From NCBI RefSeq assembly GCF_022538115.1, contig NZ_JAKZAL010000012.1, forward strand, positions 62,001-126,000: DNA of 64,000 bases, read 5' to 3'. The stretch's first letter is position 1. The number at the start of each line of letters is the position of its first letter. The position numbers and the translations under genes were made by a program. Shown here piece by piece: positions 17,501-26,198 of this stretch. The stretch is from Cognataquiflexum rubidum (GTDB lineage: Bacteria > Bacteroidota > Bacteroidia > Cytophagales > Cyclobacteriaceae). Below the pieces are notes generated by a model, which searched no databases, had not been told where the DNA came from, and saw only the letters and a program-made list of their open reading frames with translations.

Positions 17501-20500
17501 TCTTTGTCCACAACAGTGATGGTTTGAGAAGCAGTCGCAGAATTGCCATTCTCATCCAACACCGTCCAGATGACAACTGTTTCTCCGATTGGAAAAATAT
17601 CATTGGCATCATTGGTGATAGAGGAAACGGTACAATTGTCAAAAGTTACCGGATTGCCCAGATTTACATCAATTGCCACACAGGAACCTATTCCGGTATT
17701 GATTGTAAGATCGGCCGGGGCAGTGATTGAAGGCGCCTGTAAATCCTCTACAGTTACAAACTGTACATCGGTTTGGGTATTTCCGCTGCCATCTGTGGCA
17801 GTCCAAGTTACCTGTGTTTCCCCAATCGGGAATGTGGAAGGGGCATTGTTAGTCACTGAAGCGATCGAACAGTTGTCAGAAAATTCAGGTTGGCCAAGAT
17901 TTACTGAACTGGCTAAGCAATCTCCAATATCTGTTCCGATGCTGACATTGGAAGGAGCTGAAATAATAGGTTTTTGGTTGTCCAAAACCGTAATAGTCTG
18001 TTCTGCCTTTGCAGTATTTCCATTGCCATCAATTACTATCCAAGTTACAATGGTGCTGCCCAATGGGAAGTTTTCCGGTGCATCGTTGCTGATGCCGTCG
18101 CCTGAAATATCTTCACCCGTTACAGTGGGGGTACCAAGGTCAACTCCGGTCGCCTCGCAGGCTCCTTCGTCGGTATCCAAAGTAATGTTGGCAGGAGCTA
18201 AGATGGTTGGCAGGATTTCCCTGCTGACAGTCACAATCTGCCCGGCAGTTGCAGTGTTGCCGTTTTTATCTGTTACCACCCAGGTAACCGGAGTGGTCCC
18301 CAAAGGAAATGAAGATGGAGCATCATTAGTGACAGAGGCGATGCCGCAGTTGTCTGAAGTAATCGGAATTCCTAATTCCACATCGGTGACAGTATCGGTT
18401 CCTTCGGCAATCTGCAAACTGACATTTGCAGGAGCAGAGATTAGCGGAATTTCATTGTCTTCCACTGTCACTGTCTGTTCTGAGGTGGATGTATTTCCAT
18501 TGCCATCCGTCACGGTCCATATCACTTTGGTAGAACCGACAGGAAAGCTTTCAGGAGCATCGTTGCTGATACCATCAGCAGGAATGTCTTCACCCGTGAC
18601 AGTGGGGATTCCAAGGTCAATTTCGGTGGCTTCACAGCTCCCTACATCACTACCGACAGTGATGCTCTCAGGAGCGATGATAGTGGGTACAATGCAGGAG
18701 CAGTTTTCATTGTATGTTCCGTTGCTTCCATTCAGCACACAAGATGTTCCGGACAGGCTAGTGCCATTGGGTATACCGGCGCAGTCGGCACAACTCTCAT
18801 TGGGAACATTTGTAACTGTAATTTTAGCGCTGAAAATAATACCGCTTGGTCCTCCCACATCGGTGGAATTCATATATAGGGTATTAGTGCCCTGCTTCAA
18901 CAAAGGAGCAATATCATTTCTTGAAATCAGATATTGACCTAAGAAGTCTCCTCCAGTAGTATTGCCAGAAAGGGGTTGTCCGTTGAGATACAAACCTTGA
19001 TTCTGATCGCCACCCTTAAAATTGTCTATTGCATAGTAAAAATCAATATTTGCATCGTTGAAGTCAAAGTCTATGACGAAATCAATTGCGTAAAGTACTG
19101 TGCTGCCAGTTTCGTTATTTCCGGAATCGTTGATCCACTTGGCTTCCTCATCTGCGGGAAGAAAAGATATCCAAGAGGGATAGTTGGGTATTATCAATGC
19201 GGAAGGGCCATTACTAGCTGCCTGAAAATCAGAGGCGGTAAGCACATTTGGAAAGGCTTCATCTGCTGGTCCCACTAACATGGTAATCAGGTCGTCACTT
19301 TGTCCAAAGGTTCCATTTCCACTTCTGAGGGTTATTGATTTGGAAAAAATACAAACATCACATTCGTCCAAGAAAGAATCACCATTGGGTACACCCGCGC
19401 AATCAGTGCAGGTAGAATTAAAATCAGGATCATCGGGTAGACGGCATATTCCACACTCATCTAATTTCGAAAGTCCGTTTTCTACTCCATTGCAATCGGT
19501 AGAACTGACTACATTCCGCTCCAATACCAAATTGGTTAAATTCTCCTTCAAACTATATCCCTCTGGCAAAATCACTTCATTGAATTTTCCGCTGATGACA
19601 CCACCCAAGAGCTTAATAATAGTGTAAGATCCATTTGGCACCTCACCAGTTTCAGTTACTTTTAAAGTACCCGATAAAGTCAATGGTCCCTCTCTAACTA
19701 ACTGATCGTGACCTGTACCGGGACCATTGTTATCCAAAATTTCAATTTCAAGTGTGCTGTTTGAAGTGAGCGGTTCTGTGCCATTGATTGTCAGGATACC
19801 GGGGGATGATCCGGGAGAGATGATTCCTGTATTGATGAATTCGCCGGAGTTCAAATTATATGTTCCAAGTCCTTTGATGATAGCCCCATTACTGTTTGTA
19901 AACGACGCTGTCTGCATTAAAGTGGTTCCGGTGCTGGTCTTGTTTATGGTTCCAGTGTTTACCACAGATCCGGCTGATTCATTGTTCGCCATGTTGTTAT
20001 TCCCACTGATGGTCCAGGTGCCGTTGTTGGTGATGGTGGGATTGTTGCCAAACAGGATTGGGCCGTCCTGCCAGTCCATCGTCCCGTTGATGGTAATGTT
20101 GGCATATACAAATTTGTTTTCACCCGTTGTCAGATTCAGGGTTTTGCCTACAGGAAGTAACGTTGGACGTCTGATAGCCCCTCCGGTCCATGTGGCATTT
20201 TCATTCAGAAACAGCAAACCTGCACCTGCAATATCTCCTGAAAAGGTAAAGTCATGATTGAGGGTAAGATTGCCCGGTCCGTCAATGTTGCCTGAATTGC
20301 CTAAAATAAGCGTAGCCGAAAACACCTGATCGGTGTTCAGGTTCAATATCCCGCTGTTGTTGAAGTTTCCCGTTCCGCCAATTACCGAACCCGTATTGTG
20401 GTTAAGCGTTCCGGCATTGTTAAATGTACCCGAATTGCCGGTAAGGTTTCCTGTATTGTCAAACAAACCACTGTTATTAAACAACGTACCGGCATAATTT

Positions 20501-21162
20501 AAACTTCCGCTGTTGTTGAACGACGCTGTCTGCATTAAAGTGGTTCCGGTGCTGGTCTTGTTTATGGTTCCAGTGTTTACCACAGATCCGGCTGATTCAT
20601 TGTTCGCCATGTTGTTATTCCCACTGATGGTCCAGGTGCCGTTGTTGGTGATGGTGGGATTGTTGCCAAACAGGATTGGGCCGTCCTGCCAGTCCATCGT
20701 CCCGTTGATGGTAATGTTGGCATATACAAATTTGTTTTCACCCGTTGTCAGATTCAGTGCTCCACCAGTAGCAATTAAGGCAGTTCCGGGGCTGCTTGTT
20801 ACTCTTCCCTGCCAGTTCCAGGTTCCATTCACGATTAAATCATCACCAGTACCATCAGCTAGGGTAAGGTCATTATTTTGCGTTATTGTCCCCCCTAATT
20901 CAATTACCACCTGATCAGCAGTAATCGGGTCATTTATGGTTACATTATGTCCGTTTCTTATGGAAATTTTTTCATCATCGGAAGAGGGAATATCTTCTGC
21001 TGCTACCCACTCATCGCCATCAAAGCGCTCCCAAGTATCAATACTGTTCCAATCTCCGGTTTGGATTGAGCGGTAGGAGTTTAATACCGGAGTTTGTGCC
21101 TTAGCAATGGTAAAGGCACAAAGAGCGAAGAGGGTCAAAAAAAACCGTAGTGTTTTCATCAT
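14542..21162 (-). CDS. Giant T9SS-secreted HYR-repeat protein, adhesin-like
   Basis: 2206 residues from the ATG at 21162 (the next codon is also ATG). A signal peptide (KTLRFFLTLFALCAF, cleavage near AKAQ) is followed by a beta-helix-like Asn/Gly/Thr-rich N-terminal region that contains the same ~80-residue block twice (about 135-214 and 341-420; VYANITINGTMDWQDGPI). A Cys-rich calcium-type spacer (about 555-600, DECGICRLP, DCAGVPNGDS) comes next, then a jelly-roll-like domain (about 605-790), then 12 HYR domains (about 824-1776, each with DNC and WTVTDxxGN). A ~165-residue linker with CDFTCADIGEHTVKLYA follows, then the module shared with the 6.0-9.5 kb protein (from ~1962) and a T9SS type A sorting domain (from ~2126: IYPNPAT, RIFDAAGRLVYEE, GLYQVIIQV). 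Such proteins act at the cell surface in adhesion, gliding or binding; no enzyme motif is seen. Confidence 0.9.
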   Translation of the reverse strand: MMKTLRFFLTLFALCAFTIAKAQTPVLNSYRSIQTGDWNSIDTWERFDGDEWVAAEDIPSSDDEKISIRNGHNVTINDPITADQVVIELGGTITQNNDLTLADGTGDDLIVNGTWNWQGRVTSSPGTALIATGGALNLTTGENKFVYANITINGTMDWQDGPILFGNNPTITNNGTWTISGNNNMANNESAGSVVNTGTINKTSTGTTLMQTASFNNSGSLNYAGTLFNNSGLFDNTGNLTGNSGTFNNAGTLNHNTGSVIGGTGNFNNSGILNLNTDQVFSATLILGNSGNIDGPGNLTLNHDFTFSGDIAGAGLLFLNENATWTGGAIRRPTLLPVGKTLNLTTGENKFVYANITINGTMDWQDGPILFGNNPTITNNGTWTISGNNNMANNESAGSVVNTGTINKTSTGTTLMQTASFTNSNGAIIKGLGTYNLNSGEFINTGIISPGSSPGILTINGTEPLTSNSTLEIEILDNNGPGTGHDQLVREGPLTLSGTLKVTETGEVPNGSYTIIKLLGGVISGKFNEVILPEGYSLKENLTNLVLERNVVSSTDCNGVENGLSKLDECGICRLPDDPDFNSTCTDCAGVPNGDSFLDECDVCIFSKSITLRSGNGTFGQSDDLITMLVGPADEAFPNVLTASDFQAASNGPSALIIPNYPSWISFLPADEEAKWINDSGNNETGSTVLYAIDFVIDFDFNDANIDFYYAIDNFKGGDQNQGLYLNGQPLSGNTTGGDFLGQYLISRNDIAPLLKQGTNTLYMNSTDVGGPSGIIFSAKITVTNVPNESCADCAGIPNGTSLSGTSCVLNGSNGTYNENCSCIVPTIIAPESITVGSDVGSCEATEIDLGIPTVTGEDIPADGISNDAPESFPVGSTKVIWTVTDGNGNTSTSEQTVTVEDNEIPLISAPANVSLQIAEGTDTVTDVELGIPITSDNCGIASVTNDAPSSFPLGTTPVTWVVTDKNGNTATAGQIVTVSREILPTILAPANITLDTDEGACEATGVDLGTPTVTGEDISGDGISNDAPENFPLGSTIVTWIVIDGNGNTAKAEQTITVLDNQKPIISAPSNVSIGTDIGDCLASSVNLGQPEFSDNCSIASVTNNAPSTFPIGETQVTWTATDGSGNTQTDVQFVTVEDLQAPSITAPADLTINTGIGSCVAIDVNLGNPVTFDNCTVSSITNDANDIFPIGETVVIWTVLDENGNSATASQTITVVDKELPTISAPGNLTVQVDPGSLVATNIDLGTPTFSDNCKVENITNNAPISFPIGNTVVTWTVTDASLNSATAMQTVTVIPEDSELPTITPPANVSVNTDQGVCEATGVNIGTASFTGDIPEEGLTNNAPAVFPLGVTVVKWTVTDVKGNIAEATQTVTVVDNQKPQISAPANTTIRTDIGDCAASSVNLGQPEFSDNCSIASVTNNRPLTFPLGETLVIWTVIDGSGNSETATQLVTVEDKETPSIQAPANLTINTDTGICDATNVVLGNPATGDNCGVASVKNDAPESFPIGQTVVTWTVTDVNGNSATASQTITVIDNERPTISAPGNLTVQVDLGSSVATNVNLGEPTVSDNCEVENFSNNAPESFPVGKTTVTWTVTDASGNAATATQTVTVLEEESELPTITPPANVSVNTDKGICEASNVYIGFATFTGNIPDGGLTNDAPPVFLLGETVVTWTVTDINGNVVKATQTVTVLDKEAPSIKAPADILLEIVGEHILSTEVDLGSPTYSDNCTVASVKNNAPIRFKVGTTVVKWTVTDESGNVCTAKQNVVVSKKACTTIAKAIPEIRLKLNSGGKAKLKPSMVDAGSTSDCGPVKLELSKCDFTCADIGEHTVKLYAIDKNGNKVNTKFKVIIVDESKPKISVDQTPFVWMMQSGDTFVMPDFRDKVAASDNCSFELTQFPAPGTVFKKPENCYIEFEAKDPSGNKAKTKFQFKLIVFKCKAMNKKSRETDEVYDNLLTVPWNTPFESLVAEGIEFEEGSDQEAIRQIKWTADGYDPLRPGFYQLHGVVNNVGFTGRDVRVQIPVLVENKPMPEDIILSNNVVSKKVRSGEIIGGLQTIDPVDNIHSYSMVDHPDYYLDKGVLVWKGEGMPPLETTLKVSSTDRAGQTISREIKVFREMDAPIDALIYPNPATDNTNIHIRMIQGSKVAIRIFDAAGRLVYEENGYQESSFTRSLDIRGYPAGLYQVIIQVDQHFITKRLVKE
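16072..17980. repeat. Duplicated four-HYR block (higher-order repeat)
   Basis: HYR domains 4-7 and 8-11 of the giant protein correspond one to one in order: openings QKPIISAP/QKPQISAP, QAPSITAP/ETPSIQAP, ELPTISAP/ERPTISAP and SELPTITPP/SELPTITPP. The DNA blocks (about 17027-17980 and 16072-17026) are offset by about 954 bp and are similar but not identical. The protein thus grew by copying a four-domain unit, on top of older single-domain duplication. Confidence 0.8.
19901..20757. repeat. Two identical 239-bp direct repeats in the giant gene
   Basis: Positions 19901-20139 and 20519-20757 are identical over 239 bp at an offset of 618 bp. They code for the GENKFVYANITINGTMDWQ block in the N-terminal region. 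Full identity, including third codon positions, suggests a recent copy or gene conversion, and recombination between the copies would delete 618 bp in frame (206 codons). Confidence 0.93.
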
Positions 21163-21169
21163 GAATGTT

Positions 21170-21403
21170 TTAAAGAATATAAAGTGAAACAGAACAAAAC
21201 TGATCAATACAGTCATTTCCCAAGTCGGAGAAACCGGTTTTTCCTAGCGTCGTCGTGAATTGCCCTGACATGGGGTGGATGATGTCATCTTTGTTTTGGG
21301 TGCAGGAAAACTGCCAAAACAAACTGAACAGTTGCACTCCTGAAGTGCTTACCCCGGAAAATTCATTTGGGCAACCGGATTTAATGGTGTAATGGTTTTT
21401 CAT
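21170..21403 (-). CDS. Doubtful small ORF upstream of the giant gene
   Basis: A possible 77-residue product with four Cys (SGCPNEFSG, FSCTQNKDD, NDCIDQF) and no signal peptide. The start ATG at 21403 follows the A/T-rich leader TTTTAAATTTTCGACTT, which is typical of the phylum. The ORF ends 8 bp before the start of the giant T9SS gene on the same strand, so it could be a leader cistron, or the region may simply be its 5' UTR. I recognise no family. Confidence 0.25.
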   Translation of the reverse strand: MKNHYTIKSGCPNEFSGVSTSGVQLFSLFWQFSCTQNKDDIIHPMSGQFTTTLGKTGFSDLGNDCIDQFCSVSLYIL

Positions 21404-21727
21404 AAGTCGAAAATTTAAAAATCGTTAAAGGTCCTTACTAAAATCGGTTCACTTAAAAGCAATGGATTTTGTGATTTTACCTTCTAAAATTACCTATGGA
21501 ACCCGAGCGGGGAAATAGCTAAATATTGCTATATGAATTGAGGGAATTTCTTAGCTGAAAAATTGAATACTCTATTGAATATTGAAAATTGGGAAGGAAA
21601 GGTGAGCCAAAGGTATTTCCAAGGTTTTTAAAGGGAGACAGATGAAAAGTATGTTCCTCCGGACTTTTTTAAATTAAATAACAAGAAATATGGAAAAACA
21701 TAGAATCATATCCCATATTTCTAGAGC

Positions 21728-22200
21728 ATGATCCTGCGAGGCGCTTTTGTTAAACTTCTGCGTTTGGACTCAAAGTTCAAGGCTTTGGCTGTCATTGGCT
21801 ATAGACAATCTGCAAAGTCGATACCCGAAAGACAGCTGTTTGAAGACAAGCCTTATGTTTTACCAGTAAATCCCGATACAGAAAAAAAGTTTTAGAGAAT
21901 CCCAGGGAGTTTTTAGCAAGTTTCTCCGAAGATGTAGTTTTGAATGAAATTCAACGGATGCCTGATGTAATTTCTTATTTACAGGGAATTTCAGATGGTA
22001 TAAATGATTCGGGCCAGTACATCTTGACCGGATCTAATAATTTTTCTCCTAAAACATAACCTCACTCAAAACCTTGCCGGAAGGATTGTTAATTTGGAAT
22101 TGCTGCCGTTCTCTTTTGGGGAATTGTATTCAATTCATTTTTCATTCTCTCCCTTCACTCTTTATTGGAAAAAACTTTCGAGGTTCAATAAAGACCTCAA
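21728..22200 (+). pseudogene. Decayed AAA+ ATPase (AAA_14/DUF4143 type)
   Basis: Reading in two frames gives a degraded version of the COG1373 ATPases. The first frame begins at the ATG at 21728 (MILRGAFVKLLR, then AVIGYRQSAKS, where intact members have GPRQSGKT as Walker A, then DKPYVLPVNPDTEKKF and a stop at about 21893). A second frame continues with ENPREFLASFSEDVVLNEIQRMPD, then YLQGI, GQYILTGSNNFS and NLAGRIVNLELLPFSFGEL. The Walker A Gly/Thr are lost, there is a frameshift and the entire C-terminal DUF4143 half is missing. It fills most of the gap between the giant T9SS gene and the NarL regulator. Confidence 0.8.
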
Positions 22201-22203
22201 AGG

Positions 22204-22836
22204 TTAAAAAAGGTTCTTTCTATGCGCCAATGACACGGCTTCTCCGAGTGAATGCACCTGTAGCTTTTCGTAGATCTTCTTGACGTGGTTGTTGACGGTA
22301 AAGTAGCTGATGCCCATTTGGTCGGCGATCATTTTGTAGCTGAGACCTTCTGCGAGTTTTTTGAGGACGTCTGTTTCTTTGGGAGTGAGATTGTAGTCGG
22401 TTTTTATCTGTTTTTCCTTTTGGCTAAAAAATCGCATCACTTTCATTGCAATGGATGGACTCATACTTGCTCCACCCCGGATGACTTCATCGATGCTTTG
22501 GGTAATCTGTGAGACAGCCGCCGATTTGAGAATGTAACCCTCCGCCCCCAATTGGATGGCTTTGAACACTTTATCATCATCATCAAAGGCCGTCTGCACG
22601 ATGATCTTCACTTGGGGATGGTGCAGCTTGGTTAATTTGATTCCTTCCATGCCATCCATAACGGGCATTTCCAGGTCCATCAAGATGATATCCGGCCGGT
22701 TCTCCACTATATTCTCCAAGATAGAGGAACAGTTTTCAAAAGAGCCTGCCCACTCCCATTCCGGCATCAGGGATACCAAGGCCTGTAGGCTTTCCCGTCG
22801 GGAAGGATTGTCATCATATACCGCTACCCTGATCAT
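22204..22836 (-). CDS. NarL/LuxR-type response regulator 1
   Basis: A 210-residue DNA-binding response regulator. The receiver domain begins MIRVAVYDDNPSRRE (acidic pair Asp8/Asp9), has phosphoacceptor Asp54 in IILMDLEMPVMDG, a Thr switch in VQTAFD and Lys in GYILKSAA. The C-terminal LuxR-type HTH (about 145-205) reads LTPKETDVLKKLAEGLSYK, then MIADQMGISYFTVNNHVKKIYEKLQV. The ATG at 22836 is preferred; the frame extends to a TTG at 22863 that overlaps the kinase stop, but MIRVAVYDD is the canonical receiver start. The gene lies 23 bp downstream of the histidine kinase gene and is surely its partner. Confidence 0.92.
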   Translation of the reverse strand: MIRVAVYDDNPSRRESLQALVSLMPEWEWAGSFENCSSILENIVENRPDIILMDLEMPVMDGMEGIKLTKLHHPQVKIIVQTAFDDDDKVFKAIQLGAEGYILKSAAVSQITQSIDEVIRGGASMSPSIAMKVMRFFSQKEKQIKTDYNLTPKETDVLKKLAEGLSYKMIADQMGISYFTVNNHVKKIYEKLQVHSLGEAVSLAHRKNLF

Positions 22837-22859
22837 ATATAAATTTATCTTCTTTTCAA

Positions 22860-25800
22860 TCAATCAACAAGGCTAATTCTAGCCATAGGTACAAGGCAGG
22901 AAATCTGCGTTCCCCAACCGTTGACGCTTTCTACTTTCACTTGGCCCTGTATTTTTTCGCAACGTTGCTGGATGTTTCCAAGTCCATTCCCTTTTTGAAC
23001 AAGAAGCACGTCAAAACCTTTTCCATCATCACTGATCTTAAATGCCAAATAATCCCCTTCCTGATGAAGTTCAATTTTAACTTTGCTAGCCTGACTGTGT
23101 TTTGCGATGTTATTCATTGCCTCTTTTCCAATCATAAGGAGATTTTTGCGGATATCGGGAAGTTGGATTTTTTTCACCAAATTCTCATCAATATTATATA
23201 CCACTTCGATATTTTTAGAGGCCAATAAGTCAGTGCCGTAGTTTTTAAGACGAAAAGAAAAGGATTGTCTTTCTTCCTCGGTGCTTTTCATACTCCAGAT
23301 TATATCACTCATCCTTCCCATCAGCTCGCGGGACTGTTCCCCAATTTTGTCCACCATTTCCTTGCCTTTTTCGGGTTGGGAATCCCATATTTTGCCGGCA
23401 AGATCCCCATATATATGGAGACTACTCAATGTTGCACCCACATCATCATGCAGGTCGGCTATGATTCTTTCCCGCTCTTTATTGACCGAAAAGACTTGCT
23501 CTGCCTTAAGTTGCATCACCCTGTTTTCCTGCTCTAGACGGTAAATTCTCCGGGCGAGCATGATCTTGTAGATTTGGTAAATCAAGAGGATTCCAATTGC
23601 CATAAATACCATCCTAAACCACCAAGTGGTGTACCAAATCCGGTGAATGGTAAAATCGTAAGTTGCAATCTCAGGTTGGTTGGCAATTTTTACCTGAAAA
23701 CTATATTCTCCAGGAGGAAGATTGGGATAATGGACTACATTGGAATAATTCAGAGTTTGCCATCTGTCCTCTGCACCTTCCAATCTATACTGATAGGTCA
23801 GGTTTGATGCCATCCAAATTGGATTGGAGGAAATAAAAAAATCAAAATGGTTTTTGTCGTATTCGAAATCAAACTGTGACTTAAAATTGAAAAGCATTTC
23901 ATTATTTTGGACATGGGCAATCTTAGGCATTGGTTTTTCAATTTGCCCATCTATCTCATCCGGATCAAAAATATCAATGCCTTGCATTCCTCCCATCATT
24001 ATCCTGCCATTGTCCAGCAAAATGGCAGAATTTCGATTGTATTCACTGTTGACCAAGCCATCTGCTTTGGTGAAGTTGGAGAAAGTTTTGTTCAGCGTAT
24101 CAAATCTTGAAAGTCCGTTACCGGTGCCTATCCACAGGTATCCCTTCGCATCAAATGCCATGCAATAAATCCTGTCATCGATCAGTCCTTGTTGGGTGTG
24201 GTAAGATGTAAAAACTCCTGCTTTTTTATCAAAATAGGATAATCCTTTTCCTGTCCCCAACCAAAGATTTCCGTTTGCTACAGGTATTACTGCATGAACC
24301 CGGTCGGATGGTATACTTTGACTGTTATTTGGTTTAGAAAGCCATTGGGCAGTTTGTCCACTTGGGATATGCAAAGCCACCAAGCCCTCGCTATGAGTCC
24401 CTATCCAAACTGTATCCCCTTGATCAGCAAACTGAAGCGGATTGATTTTGGGAAAAATCAATTTGTTGTCAGAAATCCGCCAGAGTTGTAATGCTGTTTC
24501 ACGGTTTTCTAAAGGATAAACAAGATAGTCATACTCCTTACCATCGGAAATAAAAATATTGGAGGAAAAAGGGTTTCCGTTAGGATCAACATTCGGAAGG
24601 TTGTGTATTAGGTTACCATATTTCAGGATCCAGTTTTTTGGATCACCATGTTTTATTAAATCCCAATAAGGTGAAAATCCAAAAACCTTAGATAATTCCT
24701 CTTCGTGAATTTTAGAGATGCGACTGGTTGTTTGATCAAAGACACTGTAATAGGGATCAGGAAAATCATGTTTGATAATCAGCCGATTATCATCAAAAGG
24801 ATAAATTCCCAAAATAAAATCGCTGAACAATTCATTTTGATCTTTGGTAATCGAATTAAACCTGGAAGGATTAATGATAATGTTATGAATCCCTAGCCTA
24901 TTACTAATCCAAACCGTCTTCTCCTTATCAAAAATATTAATAAGTCTTGAATCATTCAATTCTGGAATCTCCTCAAACAAATATCTGGGTTTTGCAGCAT
25001 TTTTCTCCCAAATCATTAACCCATTGTCTGTAAAAAAAGAGGAAAACCCAGGCTGAGTATGCAAGTTTAAAACTATTAATCCCTCAAAATGAAGTAACAT
25101 TTTCTTACTGATATCACTTCCCAAAGAATCATGCACTATCCATTCATCCGCATAAGGTTTCTTATACCAAAAATTACCAAAAACATCGTTCCCATTTTTT
25201 AAATAACCCTTCTCATTCCACAAATCGGTGGACGTATCCGATTTCTTATTTTCAACCAATCGACCGGAAATGTTTGATGGCACTATTTCTACAGGAAAAC
25301 TTTCTTTAAAGCTGTAGAATTTACCTGAAGAACCGGACACCTTTACCCTATCAGAAATTAGTCTGCCTTGATTGTCAACAAATACCATCTGGATAATTTC
25401 GAGGTTGTTTCTGTCTACCAAAAATGTCCTGTAGGAATCAACAACATAAAGACTATCTTCTATACTTTGGAATGTGGCCAACAAATCAGTCGGTTGGGTT
25501 TGGAGGGGTGTAAAGACCTTGGAGAAAATATCATAAACACCAAATTTTTCTCCGGCTTTTAGCCAATACCTTCCGTCTGTAGTTTGAAGCAGTTGGTTGA
25601 CAACCCCATCAAAAGGTATCTTTTCCTCCCCTTCAAGGATCTGCGACTTATAGGCCCTGAATCCATCAAAATAATACAAGCCGTTGTAGGTACATATCCA
25701 AATCAAGTTGTTTTTGTCTTGGAACATCCCAAAAATCACCGCACTCTCTATGCCATGATCCTGTCCCCATGATCTGATTTGGATATCTGTTTGCGCAAAA

Positions 25801-25862
25801 TTATCCACCGTACCACAAAAGAAACAAGCCAATAGCCAAACTACAATAATTAGCCTCTGCAT
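22860..25862 (-). CDS. Histidine kinase with extracellular propeller and Y_Y_Y domain
   Basis: A 1000-residue sensor kinase. A signal peptide/anchor (RLIIVVWLLACFF) is followed by a periplasmic part of propeller blades of the two-component regulator propeller type (NLIWICTYNGLYYFDG, LWLGTGKGLSYFD, YLWIGTGNGLSRFD), up to about residue 640. A Y_Y_Y Ig-like domain (LEGAEDRWQ, LPPGEYSFQVKIAN) precedes one membrane helix (WWFRMVFMAIGILLIYQIYK). A HisKA_3 dimerisation domain follows with the phosphorylated His805 in IIADLHDDVGATLSS, then a HATPase_c domain (KEAMNNIAKHSQA, ISDDGKGFD, GNGLGNIQQR). There are no receiver or AraC modules, so it is not a hybrid system. It acts through regulator 1 encoded directly downstream. 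In related Bacteroidota kinases the propeller senses polysaccharide fragments; the ligand here is unknown. Confidence 0.92.
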   Translation of the reverse strand: MQRLIIVVWLLACFFCGTVDNFAQTDIQIRSWGQDHGIESAVIFGMFQDKNNLIWICTYNGLYYFDGFRAYKSQILEGEEKIPFDGVVNQLLQTTDGRYWLKAGEKFGVYDIFSKVFTPLQTQPTDLLATFQSIEDSLYVVDSYRTFLVDRNNLEIIQMVFVDNQGRLISDRVKVSGSSGKFYSFKESFPVEIVPSNISGRLVENKKSDTSTDLWNEKGYLKNGNDVFGNFWYKKPYADEWIVHDSLGSDISKKMLLHFEGLIVLNLHTQPGFSSFFTDNGLMIWEKNAAKPRYLFEEIPELNDSRLINIFDKEKTVWISNRLGIHNIIINPSRFNSITKDQNELFSDFILGIYPFDDNRLIIKHDFPDPYYSVFDQTTSRISKIHEEELSKVFGFSPYWDLIKHGDPKNWILKYGNLIHNLPNVDPNGNPFSSNIFISDGKEYDYLVYPLENRETALQLWRISDNKLIFPKINPLQFADQGDTVWIGTHSEGLVALHIPSGQTAQWLSKPNNSQSIPSDRVHAVIPVANGNLWLGTGKGLSYFDKKAGVFTSYHTQQGLIDDRIYCMAFDAKGYLWIGTGNGLSRFDTLNKTFSNFTKADGLVNSEYNRNSAILLDNGRIMMGGMQGIDIFDPDEIDGQIEKPMPKIAHVQNNEMLFNFKSQFDFEYDKNHFDFFISSNPIWMASNLTYQYRLEGAEDRWQTLNYSNVVHYPNLPPGEYSFQVKIANQPEIATYDFTIHRIWYTTWWFRMVFMAIGILLIYQIYKIMLARRIYRLEQENRVMQLKAEQVFSVNKERERIIADLHDDVGATLSSLHIYGDLAGKIWDSQPEKGKEMVDKIGEQSRELMGRMSDIIWSMKSTEEERQSFSFRLKNYGTDLLASKNIEVVYNIDENLVKKIQLPDIRKNLLMIGKEAMNNIAKHSQASKVKIELHQEGDYLAFKISDDGKGFDVLLVQKGNGLGNIQQRCEKIQGQVKVESVNGWGTQISCLVPMARISLVD

Positions 25863-26198
25863 ATCAAAATGGTCACGAAAAAAAAATGAAACTTAAAATT
25901 ATCTTTAGCCCAATAATGTAAAAATTATTTTATGAAAATTCCAGTGGATTTTATAATTATTTATAAAGGTCACTTTCAAAAATATTTATGAACGGAAAGA
26001 TGCCTAGACTATGGTAATTCAATCCCATTCCTTTTTGGAAAATGGATTATACGGTAACTCTTTCTGGCAGTCAGCTTTTCTGTTGTTATGGGTTGCAAGA
26101 AGCAGATAGCCTCTTTATGTAATAAATACCAGTTTAATGGTATTGTGATTATCACTTTTATTCAGGAGATTTATTTTTTTACACCAAATTTTAATCCT
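25863..26198. other. Divergent AT-rich promoter region
   Basis: This 336-bp gap separates the minus-strand kinase and the plus-strand DUF5723 gene. It is AT-rich and must hold both promoters. I see no gene, hairpin or repeat in it. The downstream frame is open from 26088, but that part encodes no signal-like or conserved sequence. Confidence 0.4.

Noticed and set aside
17543-20257. Long plus-strand frames inside the giant adhesin gene
   Set aside because: They are antisense to a clear T9SS gene and their repeats mirror its repeats; composition (Val, Ser, Pro-rich without domains) is that of a shadow frame.
22836-22863. Upstream TTG start for regulator 1
   Set aside because: The ATG at 22836 gives the canonical receiver start; the extra nine residues are not receiver-like.
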